DNA from: Capra hircus
Taxonomy: Eukaryota > Chordata > Mammalia > Artiodactyla > Bovidae
NCBI RefSeq assembly: GCF_001704415.2
Contig: NW_017189517.1
Coordinates: 7,451,167 to 7,515,166, forward strand
DNA: 64,000 nt
Direction of reading: 5' to 3'
The notes under the pieces are model-generated. The model made no database searches. It worked only from the letters and a program-made list of their open reading frames with translations, and was not told the DNA's origin. Both the position numbers and the translations under genes were made by a program. Of this stretch, positions 35,761-48,096 are shown one piece after another; position 1 is the stretch's first letter, and each line of letters begins with the position of its first letter.

Positions 35761-37675
35761 ACTTAAACTTGAAAAGAAGGAAATAAGAATAAAGAAAATT
35801 ATTCTAAGAGTAACAACTGCTTTATGATATGATATGATAGACAGCTGAATGTAATGTATAAGGTAGCAGACAATAGTGATCTACACCACTGAAAAATCAT
35901 GAACTCGACTATAATTTTATTGTAGGATAAAAATGTCAGAGTCAAATCTCTTGTTTTCAGTACAGTTCAGCAGGATGCGTATTCATGGGAGAAATTCCAC
36001 TCAAACTTCTCCAATAATTAAACTCATGTGAGCCATCACAGGACAGATGGTTGTGCTATTTAAAACAAATTATAACCTTTAAGGATGAACATGTACTATT
36101 GAAATCTAAATATAAATTTGCCTTGAATTTTCATTGAATAGCATGATTGTTTAACAGGTAAAATTGTTGTGAAGACTTCAGAAAGTGTTTTTTTATGAAG
36201 AATACCTCTTAAATGACAAAAATATTAAGTGAAAATTATTTATATAATTTGTCAGTATTTCTGGAATCTTTTGAAAAGCCTTTCTCTGACATTTAAATTA
36301 TCTGTTCTGTTGAATAGTTTTGGAACTAGAAAGGGATGACAGATTTTTATCTTGTTTTCTTTTTATGCCTTAAAGTGGGCCTGTATATTACAACTTAAAT
36401 AGCAATTTTAACTTTTTTGTCCATCACTAAAGTGTCATTAAGGCTCTGAGTAACACTGACCCTCCTTTGGATTATAAAAAATCTTCTGACCATTTGATTG
36501 AAAACATTGTCCATTCCAGTATTTAAATTTTAGTGGGTTTTTTTCCACTTTGATTTTCCTTGTGGTATTTAAAATGCATTTTTGTCTATTTGAGATTTTT
36601 AATGATAGAACTGTGGAAAAACACATTGTACAAATGTAACCCATTACCCTTATTTTGTGACTAGTTTGATATTGAAATCCAAGATGTGTTTTTTCACACT
36701 TATTAAAGAAATATTGCTAATGGGAAATGAGTACACTCTAATTCTTAGTGAAAAAAATCAAAATTATAAACAGTATGATTTCAAAATGACTGGGGGAAAC
36801 ATCATAATATTAATCATGGTGGCCACTAGATAATGGAATTAAGGCTAGGGTTTTTTTTTTTTAATGCTTTTCCATAGTTTGCAAATCTTCCACAATGAGC
36901 ATGTACAAACAATCAAAAAAAATGCAAACACAAAAAATAACAGTTATTCTCCAAGAATAAAGGCATCCCATTTCTGAGATAAGAGCTTTCATCTGAAGTC
37001 CTATTTTGTCAGTGAGGCCTATTTGAATACTGAATTATACAATGTTGATCCATAAAAGCTGCTCATTTGTGCAAAACATGGTACAAGTGAAGTGCTATGT
37101 AGACCACAAGGCTGTGATATTTATGTTCTTTAACATGTTCATTTTCAAATATGCAAACTTGCAAGATACAGTAACTGAGGACGACTTTCCTTGCAAATTA
37201 CAGAGTGATGCACTTGGAGTGCTCTGACCATCCATCTTCTCTCTACTGTTCCATGCCCCAGCTTCTGTACAGCAGTGGTCAGTGTGTGATGTTCTTCTAG
37301 ATCCATTTTCCATGCCCTTGTTTGAGAATATGGTGATCTTACAGTGTCAGTGAATGTTCACACAGAGTTTGAGAAAAAGAAGTAGCAAAAATTTAAATGC
37401 ATAATTGATTTCCTAAAAGAATATTCATAAGATGACAAACTAACGAGTAACTTTGTACTTTCAGTACAAGAAAACACACAAGAAGCCAGTAAAACTATTT
37501 GTTCAAATGGTGGAAAATATCTACCATGATCCTATTGTAAGAATAATTTTGGAAGAGAATTATTGCATTTCAGGCAAAAATCCATTGTGGTTTGCCTGAT
37601 GTTTTTCTAATTTAATAAGAGCTTTATTTTTTCTGATTATAATGATGATACCTTCTCAAAATTAAGTAAAGTAAG
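35761..37675. other. Intergenic AT-rich DNA, no gene seen
   Basis: No recognisable protein-coding exon. Possible very old repeats cannot be named. Short open frames are not supported. Confidence 0.45.
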
Positions 37676-37677
37676 TA

Positions 37678-37862
37678 AAGTCGCTCAGTCATGTCCGACT
37701 CTTTGCGACCCCATGGACTGTAGCCTATCAGGCTCCTCCGTCCATGGGATTTTCCAGGCAAGAGTGCTGGAGTGGATTGCCATTTCCTTCTCCAGGGGAT
37801 CTTCCCAACCCAGGAATCGAACCCGGGTCTCCCGCATTGCAGGCAGACACTTTACCGTCTGT
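37678..37862 (-). mobile_element. BovA2 SINE, antisense
   Basis: gtcgctcagtcatgtccgac…gggatcttcccaacccaggaatcgaacccggg…gcagacactttaccgtctg. The outermost tRNA-head end is missing. Confidence 0.9.
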
Positions 37863-37936
37863 CATGTAACATCTTACTCCACTCCTGTTAACTATACGCT
37901 TCAGACTATCTCTATGTATATCTTAACAGGGCTATA

Positions 37937-38150
37937 CACGTGTGTGTGTTAGTCACACAGTTATGTCTAACTCTTTGTGACCCCATGGACTGTAGCCCAC
38001 CAGGCTCCTCTGTCCATGGAATACTGCAAGCAAGAATACTGGAGTCAGTTACCATTTCCTTCTCCAGGGGATCTTCCTGACCAAGGGATCGAACCCAGGT
38101 CTCCTGCATTGCAGGCAGATTCTTTACCATCTGAACTAAAGGGAAGTCCT

Positions 38151-38151
<1 letters not shown>
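37937..38151 (-). mobile_element. BovA2/Bov-tA SINE, antisense
   Basis: gtgtgttagtcacacagttatg…gaccccatggactgtagcc…gatcgaacccaggtctcc…ctgaactaaagggaagtcc. An (AC)n repeat follows directly. Confidence 0.9.
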
Positions 38152-38197
<46 letters not shown>

Positions 38198-38310
38198 CAT
38201 GTGTATAATTTTGTATAAAATAAACCATGATAAACACACCATTTTATGTATATATATATATATACACACATATTTACATGTATATATTTACATATATAAA
38301 CATATATTTT
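38152..38310. repeat. (AC)n microsatellite and adjoining (AT)/(TA)-rich tract
   Basis: An AC run of about 32 bases at 38152-38184, then alternating atatat/acacat tracts. The run sits at the tRNA-head side of the SINE. Confidence 0.9.
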
Positions 38311-38404
38311 TTTAACCAGAAAGGCCATGAAGACCTTTTCACATTAACTGATTCAGATATATAGCGTCCTTTGAAATCACTGTGTAGTATTTTATTGATT
38401 TCAT

Positions 38405-38614
38405 GAGTGCATGCTGTCACTTCAGTCATGTCCGACTCTGTGCAACCCTATGGACTCTAGCCCCCTGGGCTCCTCTGTCCATTGGATTCTCCAGGCAAGA
38501 ATACTGGAGTGGGTTGCCACACCCTCCTCCAGGGGATCTTCCCAACTCAGGATTGACCTTCACCTCTTATGTCTCCTGCATTGGCAGGTGGGTTCTTTAC
38601 CACTAGTGCCAACC
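38405..38614 (-). mobile_element. BovA2 SINE, antisense
   Basis: tgctgtcacttcagtcatgtccg…ggattctccaggcaagaatac…ttgacc…gcaggtgggttctttaccac. Confidence 0.9.
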
Positions 38615-38812
38615 ATGGATTATTTTACCATTGCCTGCTTGATGCCTATGTAACTTTCTCCCTTTTCCTCTTCCTGCCTGCTACTGTGAATGGAGTGACA
38701 GTGCACTCTCAACCAAAATATTTTCACACTTACTGGATTAACTTCTGATATAAAATCAAAGATGGAGAATTCTTAGAGCAAAGAATGTGCATATTTAAAA
38801 TTCTGATGTGAG

Positions 38813-38935
38813 GACTTCCCTGATGTCCAGTGGTTAAGACTCCGCGCTTCCTACTTCAGGGGGCACAGGTTCGATCCCCAGTGGAGGAACTAAGATCCTG
38901 CAAGCCGCGCAGTGCAACCAAAAAAAAAAAAAGAT
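38813..38935 (+). mobile_element. CHR-type SINE, sense, short
   Basis: aggacttccctgatgtccagtggttaagactccgcgcttcc, ggttcgatccccagtggagg, then an A-run. Head-to-tail complete short CHR. Confidence 0.88.
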
Positions 38936-39589
38936 GAAAACTATGTGACAGAGACTGTATGTGACCCACAACATGGAAACTTCTACTATGTAGAAGATCT
39001 TTACAGAAAAAATTTGTCAACCATAGGTTTAGAGGAAAAATAGTGCTTTATTCTTTGTAGTATTTGCTTTTTTTTTCCTTTGCTTCTTGTGAGTTTAAAT
39101 ATTTTAAACATGTATTTCTTCTTTTGGCAGTTTACATTTCCTTTCTCATTTTTCTATTTGGTTGCTCATTTTTATTCCTTCCTTTTTCGAAAGAACGCTT
39201 TGTATCAGTATATTAGGGAAAAGTATATTTTGTCACATATTTTGTGACTATTTTTTTCTCTGTGTCCAATTACCTTTATGTCAGGCATTTTTTACATTAC
39301 AAAATAAGTTTAATGAACATGCGATCAATGCAAGTGTTCAGAAAATGCTGTTTTAGATATAGTAGTGGAAGAAGTTCTCTCTGACATGGTGACACTTGAG
39401 TAGAGAGTTGAAATAAGCAAGAAAAGGATATATGGATGAACATATGAGGGTTATCCTGGCTGTTCCCACTGCACAGATCCGTTTACATGGCATATTGGAG
39501 GTACTGCCAAGAGATCGGTGTGACCCAAATGGAGGGAGAGTGGTAGAAGTTGAAATTAGAGATGTAGGGAGGGAAGAGATGATGTAGAC

Positions 39590-40510
39590 AACTGGAAGAA
39601 AATATTTGCCAGTGATACAACTGATATGAGATTAATTTCCAAAATATACAGACAACAACAACAAAAACAAACAACTGAATCAAAAACTGGGCAGAAAACC
39701 TAAATAAATATTTCCTCAAAGAAGACATATGCTACTGCTAAGTCGCTTCACTCATGTCCGATTCTGTGCGACCCCATAGATGGCAGCCCACCAGGCTCCT
39801 CTGTCCCTGGAATTCTCCAAGCAAGAATACTGGAGTAGGTTGCCATTTCCTTCTCCAAGAAGACATATAGATGGCCAATAAGCACATGAAAGATGCTCAA
39901 TGTCACTAATTATCAGAGAAATGCAAATAAAAACTACAAAGGTATTATCCCACTTTCCTCAGAATGGCCATCATGAAAAAGTCTACAAATAATAAATGCT
40001 GGAGAGAGTGTGAAGAAAAAGGAACCCTCCTATACACAATGGAATACTACTCAGCAATAAAAAAATAATGAAATATTGCCATTTGCAGCAATGTGGATGG
40101 ACCTAGAGATTATCAAGCTAAATGAAGTAAGACAAGGCAAACACTATATGATATCACTTATATGTGGAATCTAAAAAGTATGATACAAATGAGCTTATTT
40201 ATAAAACAGAAATAGACTCACAGACATAGAAAACAAACTTATGTTTACCAAAGTGGAAAAAGGCAAGGGATAAATTAGAAGGCTGAGATTGGCAGATATA
40301 CACTACTATATATAAATTAGGTAAACAACAAGGATTTACTGTATAGCACAGGGAACTATACTCAATATGTTGTAATAAACTATAATGCAAAAGAATATGA
40401 AAGAATGTATATGTATGCATATACATCTATATGTATCTGTTTATGTATCTGAATCACTTTACTGTACACCAGAAACTAACATATTGTAAATCAACCAATC
40501 AACACACATA
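39590..40510 (+). mobile_element. L1 LINE 3' part, sense, with nested BovA2
   Basis: ttgccagtgatacaactg…ccaataagcacatgaaagatgctc…ggaatactactcagcaat…ggatggacctagag…gtttaccaaag and L1 3' UTR text acaaggatttactgtatagcac. A BovA2 interrupts it at 39731-39856. Confidence 0.88.
39719..39868 (-). mobile_element. BovA2 SINE inserted in L1, with TSD
   Basis: Antisense BovA (tgctactgctaagtcgcttc…tgccatttccttctcc) with 12-bp flanks aagaagacatat at 39719-39730 and 39857-39868. It splits the L1. Confidence 0.93.
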
Positions 40511-41045
40511 CACAATTAATTTGCTTACAACCTACAACCTGGCAGGCTAATTCTTTCTAGTAGAAGCTCCATTTTCCCAGCCTTGTCCTTGTAACTAAAA
40601 TAGTAATTGCATTACTATTGTAGGTCCCCCTCCTTCACTGTGATACAGTGTATGGCTTATAAAATTGTTTTCTGTGTTCTACTCCAAGTCAAGCCTTCTC
40701 TATACTTTCAGTTGCAAAAACAGGTTGGTTTTGAAACATTCTTCCAAATATTCATGTTTAATTTGAAGTTAAGAGCAAGCATGAGTTTGTTCTCACGGCC
40801 AGGAAGAGGCTGTGATGTGCCAAGGTTCCTTTTGGCTGAGGAAACGGAAAATAAGCATCAACAGTCTTAAGAACCAATATCTGTGGTAAGGATTTCTCTG
40901 CCTTAGACTAATACAAGAAATGAATTTAGGCATGAGTAAGTCTATCTTGGAATAATACTATGAAAAGAGCATCCACCATAGCCAGTCCCTTGCACTCTTT
41001 CCCTAGAACCCCGCAGTTCTAGAGCTAGTGATTTGCAGGACACAG

Positions 41046-41439
41046 TGCAGCTCTTGTTTTTTGTTTGTTTGTTTGTGTTAATATGGCTATGCTGGGTCTT
41101 AGTTGCAGCATGTGGGATCTTTCTCCCTGTGTGCTGTGCTTAGTCGCTCAGTTGTGTTCGACTCCTTGCAACCCCATGAACTTTAGCCCACCAGGCTCCT
41201 CTGTCCATGGGGATTCTCCAGGCATGAATACTGGAGTGGGTTACCATGCCCTCCTCCAGGGGGTCTTCCCTACTCAGGAATCGAACCCAGGTCTCCTGCA
41301 TTGCAGGCAGATTCTTTACTGACTGAGCCACCAGGGAAGCCCTCTAGCTCCTTGACCAGGGATCAAACCCCAGCCCCCTACAGTGGAAACACAGAATCTT
41401 AGGCACTGGACGGCTCGGGAAGTCCCTGCAGCTCTTGTT
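41046..41439 (-). mobile_element. CHR-type SINE, antisense, with TSD and nested BovA2
   Basis: CHR pieces 41059-41129 (ggctatgctgggtcttagttgcagc) and 41342-41426 (tgaccagggatcaaacccc…gcactggacggctcgggaagtcc) surround a BovA2. The 13-bp TSD tgcagctcttgtt lies at 41046-41058 and 41427-41439. Confidence 0.93.
41130..41341 (-). mobile_element. BovA2 SINE, antisense, nested in CHR SINE
   Basis: ctgtgcttagtcgctcagttgtg…ggaatcgaacccaggtctcc…gactgagccaccagggaagccc. Imperfect duplicates tctttctccctg / tctagctccttg flank it. Confidence 0.92.
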
Positions 41440-42169
41440 GTATTCATACATGCAGACTGAGATACCTACTTCAGAGTTCTCCCCCAGTTCTTTATCTCCT
41501 CTTCAGATGTCTCCTAAAGTAATTAGGGACTTCAAGGAAACAGAGGCATGAATTTGTCATTTCTGGTTTGGGATTTCACCAGGCGTGAAGCTGGGATTCC
41601 TGGTGCACCAGACTGGTCTGCTGGCTCTTTGTTCTTGACCTTCATGGGACAGCTGTATGTTGGTGGTGGTGGAGGGGGCGCGGTTTTCTATGGAATCCAA
41701 GAGTCTCAGACTCTGAGCCCTATAGTGATTAGGACATGAGAGGGTGCCTCATGCTACCTGAATGTAGGCAAGACTGGCTTATAAATTTGAACACTAAATT
41801 ATTCCCTTGCAGTCAGTACAAGACCTTTCCATACCTGTGACCAGTTCATTTTAAACATATTTTCCCAGGACCAAAATGCCTGGAAACCACTTTGGTCCCT
41901 AAAAGGTGGCTGGGAAGCATAGACTTGGAGAACAAAGAGAAATCAAGTGTCTGAAGAACAATTTTGTGAAAGAATGTGATAATCTTCCTCACATTTTGGT
42001 GGAGTGGTATCTATTGAGGCAAAACGACATCTTATACTTGCTCTACAATATTGATTTCTGGAGGGGAGGAAGTTTCTGGAGAAGGACTCCTTTGTGTAAG
42101 GAGCCTGGGGGCCTTCTAAGAGTGAAGTGTTGGAGACTCCAATTCTTCTTTCTCTGAGTTGCAGAGTTG

Positions 42170-42312
42170 TTTTCTTTTTTTTTTTCTTTATTTTTTTTTT
42201 TGGCCAAACCACACGGCTTATAGGATCTTAGTTCCCTGACTAGGGATTGAACCTGCTCTGCGGCAGTGAAAGCCTGAGTCTTAACCACTGGACCAGCAGG
42301 AAAATTCTCCCC
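42170..42312 (-). mobile_element. CHR-type SINE, antisense
   Basis: T-runs, ggccaaaccacacggcttatagg, ttccctgactagggattgaacc and cttaaccactggaccagcagg. Confidence 0.85.
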
Positions 42313-43239
42313 TGAGGTGCCAAGTTCTTAAAGCTTCTTTGGGTGGATGAAAAGGCCCCAATGAAAGCATATTTGAACTTGGTTAGATGGAGGTACCAAG
42401 AGATGGGGCAGCTCCATCTCAGAGCCCTCTGTTCTCATCCCTCCTAAGCTGGTTGTTTTCCAGGATTCCTACACATCAACTTTTCTAGCATTTCCCTTAT
42501 TTGTGCTCATAGACTGAATCACTTTCTCCTAGATTCCCTGTCTTCCTCTTTATTGATTTACTGCTTAATTTTGAGGGAATACATTCTCTAGTAACATCCT
42601 AAGAAAGGTTATGGGTGACAAACTTTTTAAATAATATTCTTTGCACGGCTGTAAAATCTCTTCAGTCTACCATCATATTTCTTTGGGATTTTGGCTCTGT
42701 AAAGAATTCTAAGTTGAAAAGTATTTTCCCTCCATTTGTCATGTATTTTTTCCAGTAGTTTCTAGAGTCCAGTATTGCTACTGAGAAGTTCAATCCCAAT
42801 TTATTTTTACCCCTCTGGAAATATTTGAGTTCTTTTTCATATCCCTGGTATCCTGAAAAATTTGTAAGGGTGTGTTTCAGTGTACTTCTTTTTAAAAAAT
42901 TATCTCATTTTGCTTTCGATGGGCCCTTTTAATATAAATACTTGTGGTTTTCAGTTCTAGAAAAAATGTTCTTCTATTTCTTTTCTGATATCTTTGAAAT
43001 GCCCCTCCCCATTTTCTTTCTTCTTTCTTTCTTGGGCTTCTGTGGGATTCTGAGCCTCCTGAATTCATTCTTTCTGTCTCTGCTCTCTCACTCAACACTG
43101 CCAGGCAACCCACACTATATTTTCTTAGAAACCCAGTTTTCCACTCTAAAAACAGTGAGGAGGAGGAAGAGGAATTCCTACCCCTACTCTTCCTCCTTAC
43201 TATCATCTGTTAACATCAATTCATGACATCAGAAAGAAA

Positions 43240-43740
43240 ATAGATACAGGAGTCTTGTTAAGATGTGTTACTGAGATGAACTCCTGTGGAGGAGTTGGGA
43301 AGAGAAGGAAGATGGATTTGGCAGAAGTCAACTGGTGAAGCATTCTGAACAGAAGTCTCATCCAGCCCCTCCAGTAAGTTCTAGAGATGGGATTATTTGT
43401 CAGAGTGGCTCCTGTTTGGAGCAAGGGAGCTAGATCTTGACACCCCATGCTCTTCAGTCATTGGGTTGCCCTTGGCAGAGACCAGGACCTTGGCTTGGGT
43501 AGCTCTTTTCAGTTTAGGCAATCCCTGTGGGGTGCTGACAGTTTCTAATTTATCTGGCAGCATTTTCAACAAATGGAAGAATAAATCCTTACCTCCAGAA
43601 GAGGGACCTGAATGGCACATCACAGTTTCTAATGCATCAGCCCCCCTGTACCTCGGTGGTGCCCAGAAATCGGTTCAGAGCAGCCTGTCCCAACCAACAC
43701 TGTGCCTCTCTTCCCAACTTGACATTCAGTGACATCGAGA
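43240..43740. other. Unclassified segment with open frames on both strands
   Basis: A 111-codon + frame (43397-43732) and a 76-codon - frame (43393-43623) overlap here. Composition differs from the AT-rich neighbours. It could be a processed pseudogene or an old retroelement internal region. I recognise neither protein and see no splice or promoter support. The flanking 42313-43240 and 43741-43833 hold nothing I can name. Confidence 0.3.
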
Positions 43741-43833
43741 TAGTAGCCTGAAATTGGCCCTTTAATGGAATTTTAAAAATGTTGCCAATCATTTTCCACT
43801 CTAAGAGCTCTCTCTTTTTTTAAAACTCTGATT

Positions 43834-44083
43834 ATTCCTTTTTCATGCATGCGTGCATGCTAAGTCACTTAGTTGTGTTCAACTCTTTGTGACCCCATGG
43901 ACTGTAGCCTGCCAGGCTTCTCTGTCCATCCATGTAATTCTCCAGGCAGGAATACTGGGATGGGTTGCCATGACTTCCTCCAGGGGATCTTCCCTATCCA
44001 GAGACCGAACCTGCATCTCATGTCTCCTGCATTGGCAGGCAAGTTCTTAACCACTAACGCCACCTGGGAAGCCCATTCCTTTT
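43834..44083 (-). mobile_element. BovA2 SINE, antisense, with TSD
   Basis: catgctaagtcacttagttgtg…cttccctatccagagaccgaacctg…ccactaacgccacctgggaagccc, flanked by attcctttt at 43834-43842 and 44075-44083. Confidence 0.92.
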
Positions 44084-44169
44084 CCACAGTATACTGTTAT
44101 TGTTTATAGTTTGTAATAATGACTTAAATCTTCCAGTGTATAAACAATTAGCATTGCTTTTAAAGGTCT

Positions 44170-44620
44170 CCATTCCCTGAATTATGTCTGTTACTTCCAT
44201 GGATTTTTTTCACTTACCCATCCATCTATGTATCATTTTGTCAAATAAAGGACTAGGCACTATTTCAGGTGATGATGATACAATAAACAAGACACAAAAG
44301 GTACCTGTCCTGGAGCTTCCAAGCTCATGAAGGTAGTTGTTGTACAGTCCACTAAGAAATGTGAAAACATATAATCTAATTGAAGGAAATCATCTTTGCT
44401 ACGAATGAATGAAACAGTGTAATATGTGGACTGGTCGGGGGCTGTTGTTTTAAATAGACTGCCTGGGAAATTGTCTCTGCAGAGGTAACATTTGAGTAGA
44501 GACCTAAAAACGGGCTTGTTGCAGGAACAGGAAGAAGGCTAAAGTGGGCAGAACAAAGTGTACCAGGAAGCAGAGTGCTAGGAGTGTGGGGAAGGAGGCA
44601 GGGCCAGATCATTTTTGCTG
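44170..44620. repeat. L2/MIR-like ancient repeat
   Basis: ggactaggcactatttcaggtgatgatgatacaataaacaag…gtacctgtcctggagcttcc and the following segment up to gtaccaggaagcagag follow the L2 3' order. Diverged. Confidence 0.55.
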
Positions 44621-44681
44621 TTTATCTTGGTCTGTCTTTGCATTTGGTGACTTACATCAGTCAAGGAGAAGTGTGTAAACG

Positions 44682-45310
44682 AGTGGAGAAATTACTCCAG
44701 AAAGAATGAAGAGATGGAGCCAAAGCAAAAACAACGCCCAGTTGTGGATGTGACTGGTGATGGAAGTAAAGTCCGATGCTGTAAAGAACAATTATTGTAT
44801 AGGAACCTGGAATGTTAGGTCCATGAATGAAGAAAATTGGAAGTGGTCAAGCAGGAGATGGCAAGAGTGAACATTTTGACATTTTAGGAATCAGTGAACT
44901 AAAATGGGCTGGAATGGGCAAATTTAATTCAGATGACCATTAAATCTACTCCTGTGGGCAAGAATCACTTAAAAGAAATGGAGTAGTCCTCATAGTCAAC
45001 AAAAGAGTTCAAAATTCAGTACTTAAGTGCAATCTCAAAAATGACAGAATGATCTCTGTTCATTTCCAAGGCAAACCATTCAATATCACAGAAATCCAAG
45101 TCTATGCCCCAACCAGTAATGCTGAAGAAGCTAAAGCTGAATGATTCTATAGAGCCCGTGCTCTGCAACAAGAGAAGCCATCACAATCAGAAGCCTGCAC
45201 ACTGCAATTAGAGAGTAGACCCTGCTCTGCAACTAAAGAAAAGCCTGTGCAGCAATGAAGACCCAGGACAGCCAAAAGTAAATAAAGAAATCTTTAAAAA
45301 GAAAGAAAGA
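44682..45310 (+). mobile_element. BovB-SINE chimera, sense
   Basis: 44682-45149 is BovB 5'-region sequence (gatggagccaaagcaaaaac…gaacctggaatgttagg…gaatcagtgaactaaaatgg…ccccaaccagtaatgctgaag) with several stops. It passes without spacer, at about 45150, into the 3' half of the ART2/CHR-type SINE (agcccgtgctctgcaacaag…gcaatgaagacccagg…agccaaaagtaaataaag) ending in an A/GAAA tail. Both parts are in the same orientation. Confidence 0.8.
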
Positions 45311-46744
45311 AAGAGCCCTCTGATGGGAGACCCTTGAGTAGCAAAATTTGGATTTTTTTGAAGGCCTTTCATTTCTGCTGCAACATCTTTGCTCTTTCAC
45401 TGGAGTGAGAGTGCTATGTGTGGATGGGGGCTAAGGTGTAAGGGGTGGAGCTGGGGGGACAGTAAGGACTTTGCCCACACAAAGTCTTTTCATGAATCTT
45501 CCTGTCTTTAGGCTCACATCTCACTGTCACCTTTCAGAGTACCTGATATTTCCAAATCCCCAGACTTTCCAGGGTTCTCTGAGGCAAACTGGCTCCATTT
45601 GATCCACATCCGGTTTCTGTGAGTCCCAGCCTCCCCCTGTTCAGCTTTGGCTCTCTCATATCTAATCAGCCTTTATCCAGTTTTGACTTTCCAAATTGTG
45701 GTGAAATCTCTTTCATAGGCCCTTTCCTATTCTCTTCATCTTTGTGGATTTATACATTTAAAAACAAAAATAGTGTGGTCTCTTAGAGAATAAATCAATA
45801 GTAATAAATCAATAAATAGTAATAAATCAATAGAATTTCATCTGCAGCTTCAAACCACTCAGTCTCATTTTCCCATGTAGTGGGAAGAAGGTGGGGAAAG
45901 GAGTATCCTTTGTATCCTAAGAACCACATGGCCCAGGAGGGGTCTGCAATAGAAACAGAAGCACAACTGGTGGCTGAAATCCAGTCCAATGCTATAGACT
46001 ATCCAGGTCTTAATTGACAGCCCAGGCTCAGTGATCTGGTAGTGGTGGTGAAATTCTTCTCCAACTGCAAGGGTATTTGTTACAAGTCACACAAAAAAAT
46101 CAGCATTTTATTAAATACTGAGATAAGGGTATCTTTATCCCTGTAACACACTGTTCCTCCTGGGGGAGGCTCAGATGAGGCTGTTCTGTCTTGGCTCCAG
46201 ATAGGATGACAGACAAAGATCTTGGGTAGAATAAATTATCATAGAGGAAGAAGGATGAGATCCTAAGGAAAGAAATCTGGCTGGGATGAAAAAGGGGGGA
46301 GGAAAATAAGAAATCCAAATTAGGGAAAAGGAGGTGTTCAAGATCAAGGTAGAGAGCTGGGAATTGGGCCTAAGGCCCCCATTCTTCCCCTCTCATCATC
46401 ACCCTGTCTTAGCGTCCCTCTCCCCAACCAATCTTTTTTTTTCACATTCACACCTCATTCTAAGTTTACTCCTTCTGGACCTGTGGAAACAGACGAAGGA
46501 TATAGATTCCAAGAGAACTGATAAAGGACTTGGAAACAGGAAAAGATGCTCAACCCCACAAGTAACCCAGAGTCAATCAGCTAGCCAACAGTAAGTGACC
46601 TTGGAAGGGTTTTACACAGGAAAGGGTGGTTCTTAACTTTGAAAGTGAGTGTAGCTCTGTTTTAAAAATTTAACTGTGTGCATTCAAGATTAGACTTTTT
46701 AAATGACAGTGCTTAAGGAGAAAAAAATATTGGGTTAGTTCAAA
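45311..46744. other. Intergenic DNA, no gene or clear element
   Basis: Mixed-composition sequence. A short aataaatcaatagta repeat is seen near 45790-45835. Open frames lack support. Confidence 0.45.
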
Positions 46745-47357
46745 AGTATCTAGGTCTCAATAGTATCCCTCACCAACTGATGAGTGGACAAAATGTGGTC
46801 TAACCATACAATGGAATATTATATTTTTAAAAACATTTATTTATTATTTATTTATTTGGCTGTGTCGGATCTTAGTTGCAGCATGTGGGATCTAGCTCCC
46901 TGACTCGGGGTCAAAACCAGGCCCCCTGCCTTAAGAGCACAGAGTCTTAGCCACTGGAGCACCAGGGGAGCTCCACAGTGGAATATTGAGCTGTGAAAAG
47001 AAATGAAGTGCTGACACATGCTACAACATAGATGAACCTTGAAAATGGTATGCTACATGAAAGAAATCAGACACAGAAGGTCACATGTTATATGATTCCA
47101 CTTCTATAAAGTTGTCCAGAATAGGAAAACCCACAGAGACAGAAAGTAGGTTAGTAGCTGTCTAGGCCTGGTGTTGCTTGGGGAGCTTGGAAGGTGATGG
47201 CTAAAGAGTATGGGTTTCTTTTTGGAGGGATGAAGTGTTCTACAATTAAATTATTATGCTCATTGCACAACTGTGAGCACTGAATTATACACTTTAAATG
47301 GAAGAATTATATGGTATATGAATTCTGTCTCAATACAACTACTACCAAAAAAAAAAA
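46745..47357 (+). mobile_element. Old L1 3' fragment, sense, split by CHR SINE
   Basis: accaactgatgagtggac…caatggaatatt, resuming gagctgtgaaaagaaatgaagtgc…gaaccttgaaaatgg…aagaaatcagac…tgattccacttctata, ending in an A-run near 47357. Confidence 0.7.
46812..46987 (-). mobile_element. CHR-type SINE, antisense, nested, with TSD
   Basis: ggctgtgtcggatcttagttgcagc…ccctgactcggggtc…gccactggagcaccagggg. tggaatatt lies at 46812-46820 and 46979-46987. Confidence 0.9.
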
Positions 47358-47599
47358 AAAAGCATGGGTACTAGAAAAGTAGAATCTTAAACGATGATAT
47401 TACAATTGTTAATCAGTGAATTTCTTCATGGATTGGGAGACTACACTTTGTAAGGACTATGACTGCTTTAGGAAAGAGGAAGTCTGAGAAATTTAAAAAA
47501 AAAATTTTTGTTTGGAATAATATACTCAATGTCCAGATTTGAAAATCACAATTCATTTGTGTGATTGTCCTCACCTCAAAAATGCTAAAATTAGTTAAC

Positions 47600-47800
47600 T
47601 GACTAGTTCTAGTTTTGCTACAAACTAATAGCATGAGCTCAGGCAACTCAGTCTCTCAAAACCTCAGTTTCCTCACCTAGAAAGTGGGGATAAATAAACT
47701 GCATCTACCTTATAGGTTTCTTAGGATCAAAGGAGATAAGAGATGAAAAAGTACTTAAAGTATGAATGAAAATGAACTGTGAAAATGAGGGTGGGACACA
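47600..47800 (+). repeat. MIR, sense
   Basis: gctcaggcaactcagtctctc…cctcagtttcctcacctagaaagtgggg…aggtttcttaggatc…gaaaaagtacttaaag. Confidence 0.8.
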
Positions 47801-47894
47801 TTAATTTTATTATTAGTAGCAGTAATAACAGCAACCCTGTCTTATAGCAAATGAAGATGGTGACCTGCTGATCGTTTTAAAAATCTATTTTATT

Positions 47895-48096
47895 TTGTTA
47901 AAAAAATTTATTTATTTAATGTACTTATTTGGCTGCACCAAGTGTGATTTGTTGCACATGGAATCTCCCTTTCACCATGGTGGCATGCAAGCTCTTAGAT
48001 GTGACTTATGGGATACAGTTCCCTGCCCAGGGATAGAACCAGCCCCCTGCCCTGGGAGCATGAAGTCTTAGCCACTGGAGCACCAGGGAAGTCCCA
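47895..48096 (-). mobile_element. CHR-type SINE, antisense
   Basis: ttatttggctgcaccaagtg…ttccctgcccagggatagaacc…gccactggagcaccagggaagtccc. Confidence 0.88.

Noticed and set aside
37977..38328. Open frames spanning the AC/AT repeat
   Set aside because: Translations are dipeptide repeats from a microsatellite joined to SINE sequence.
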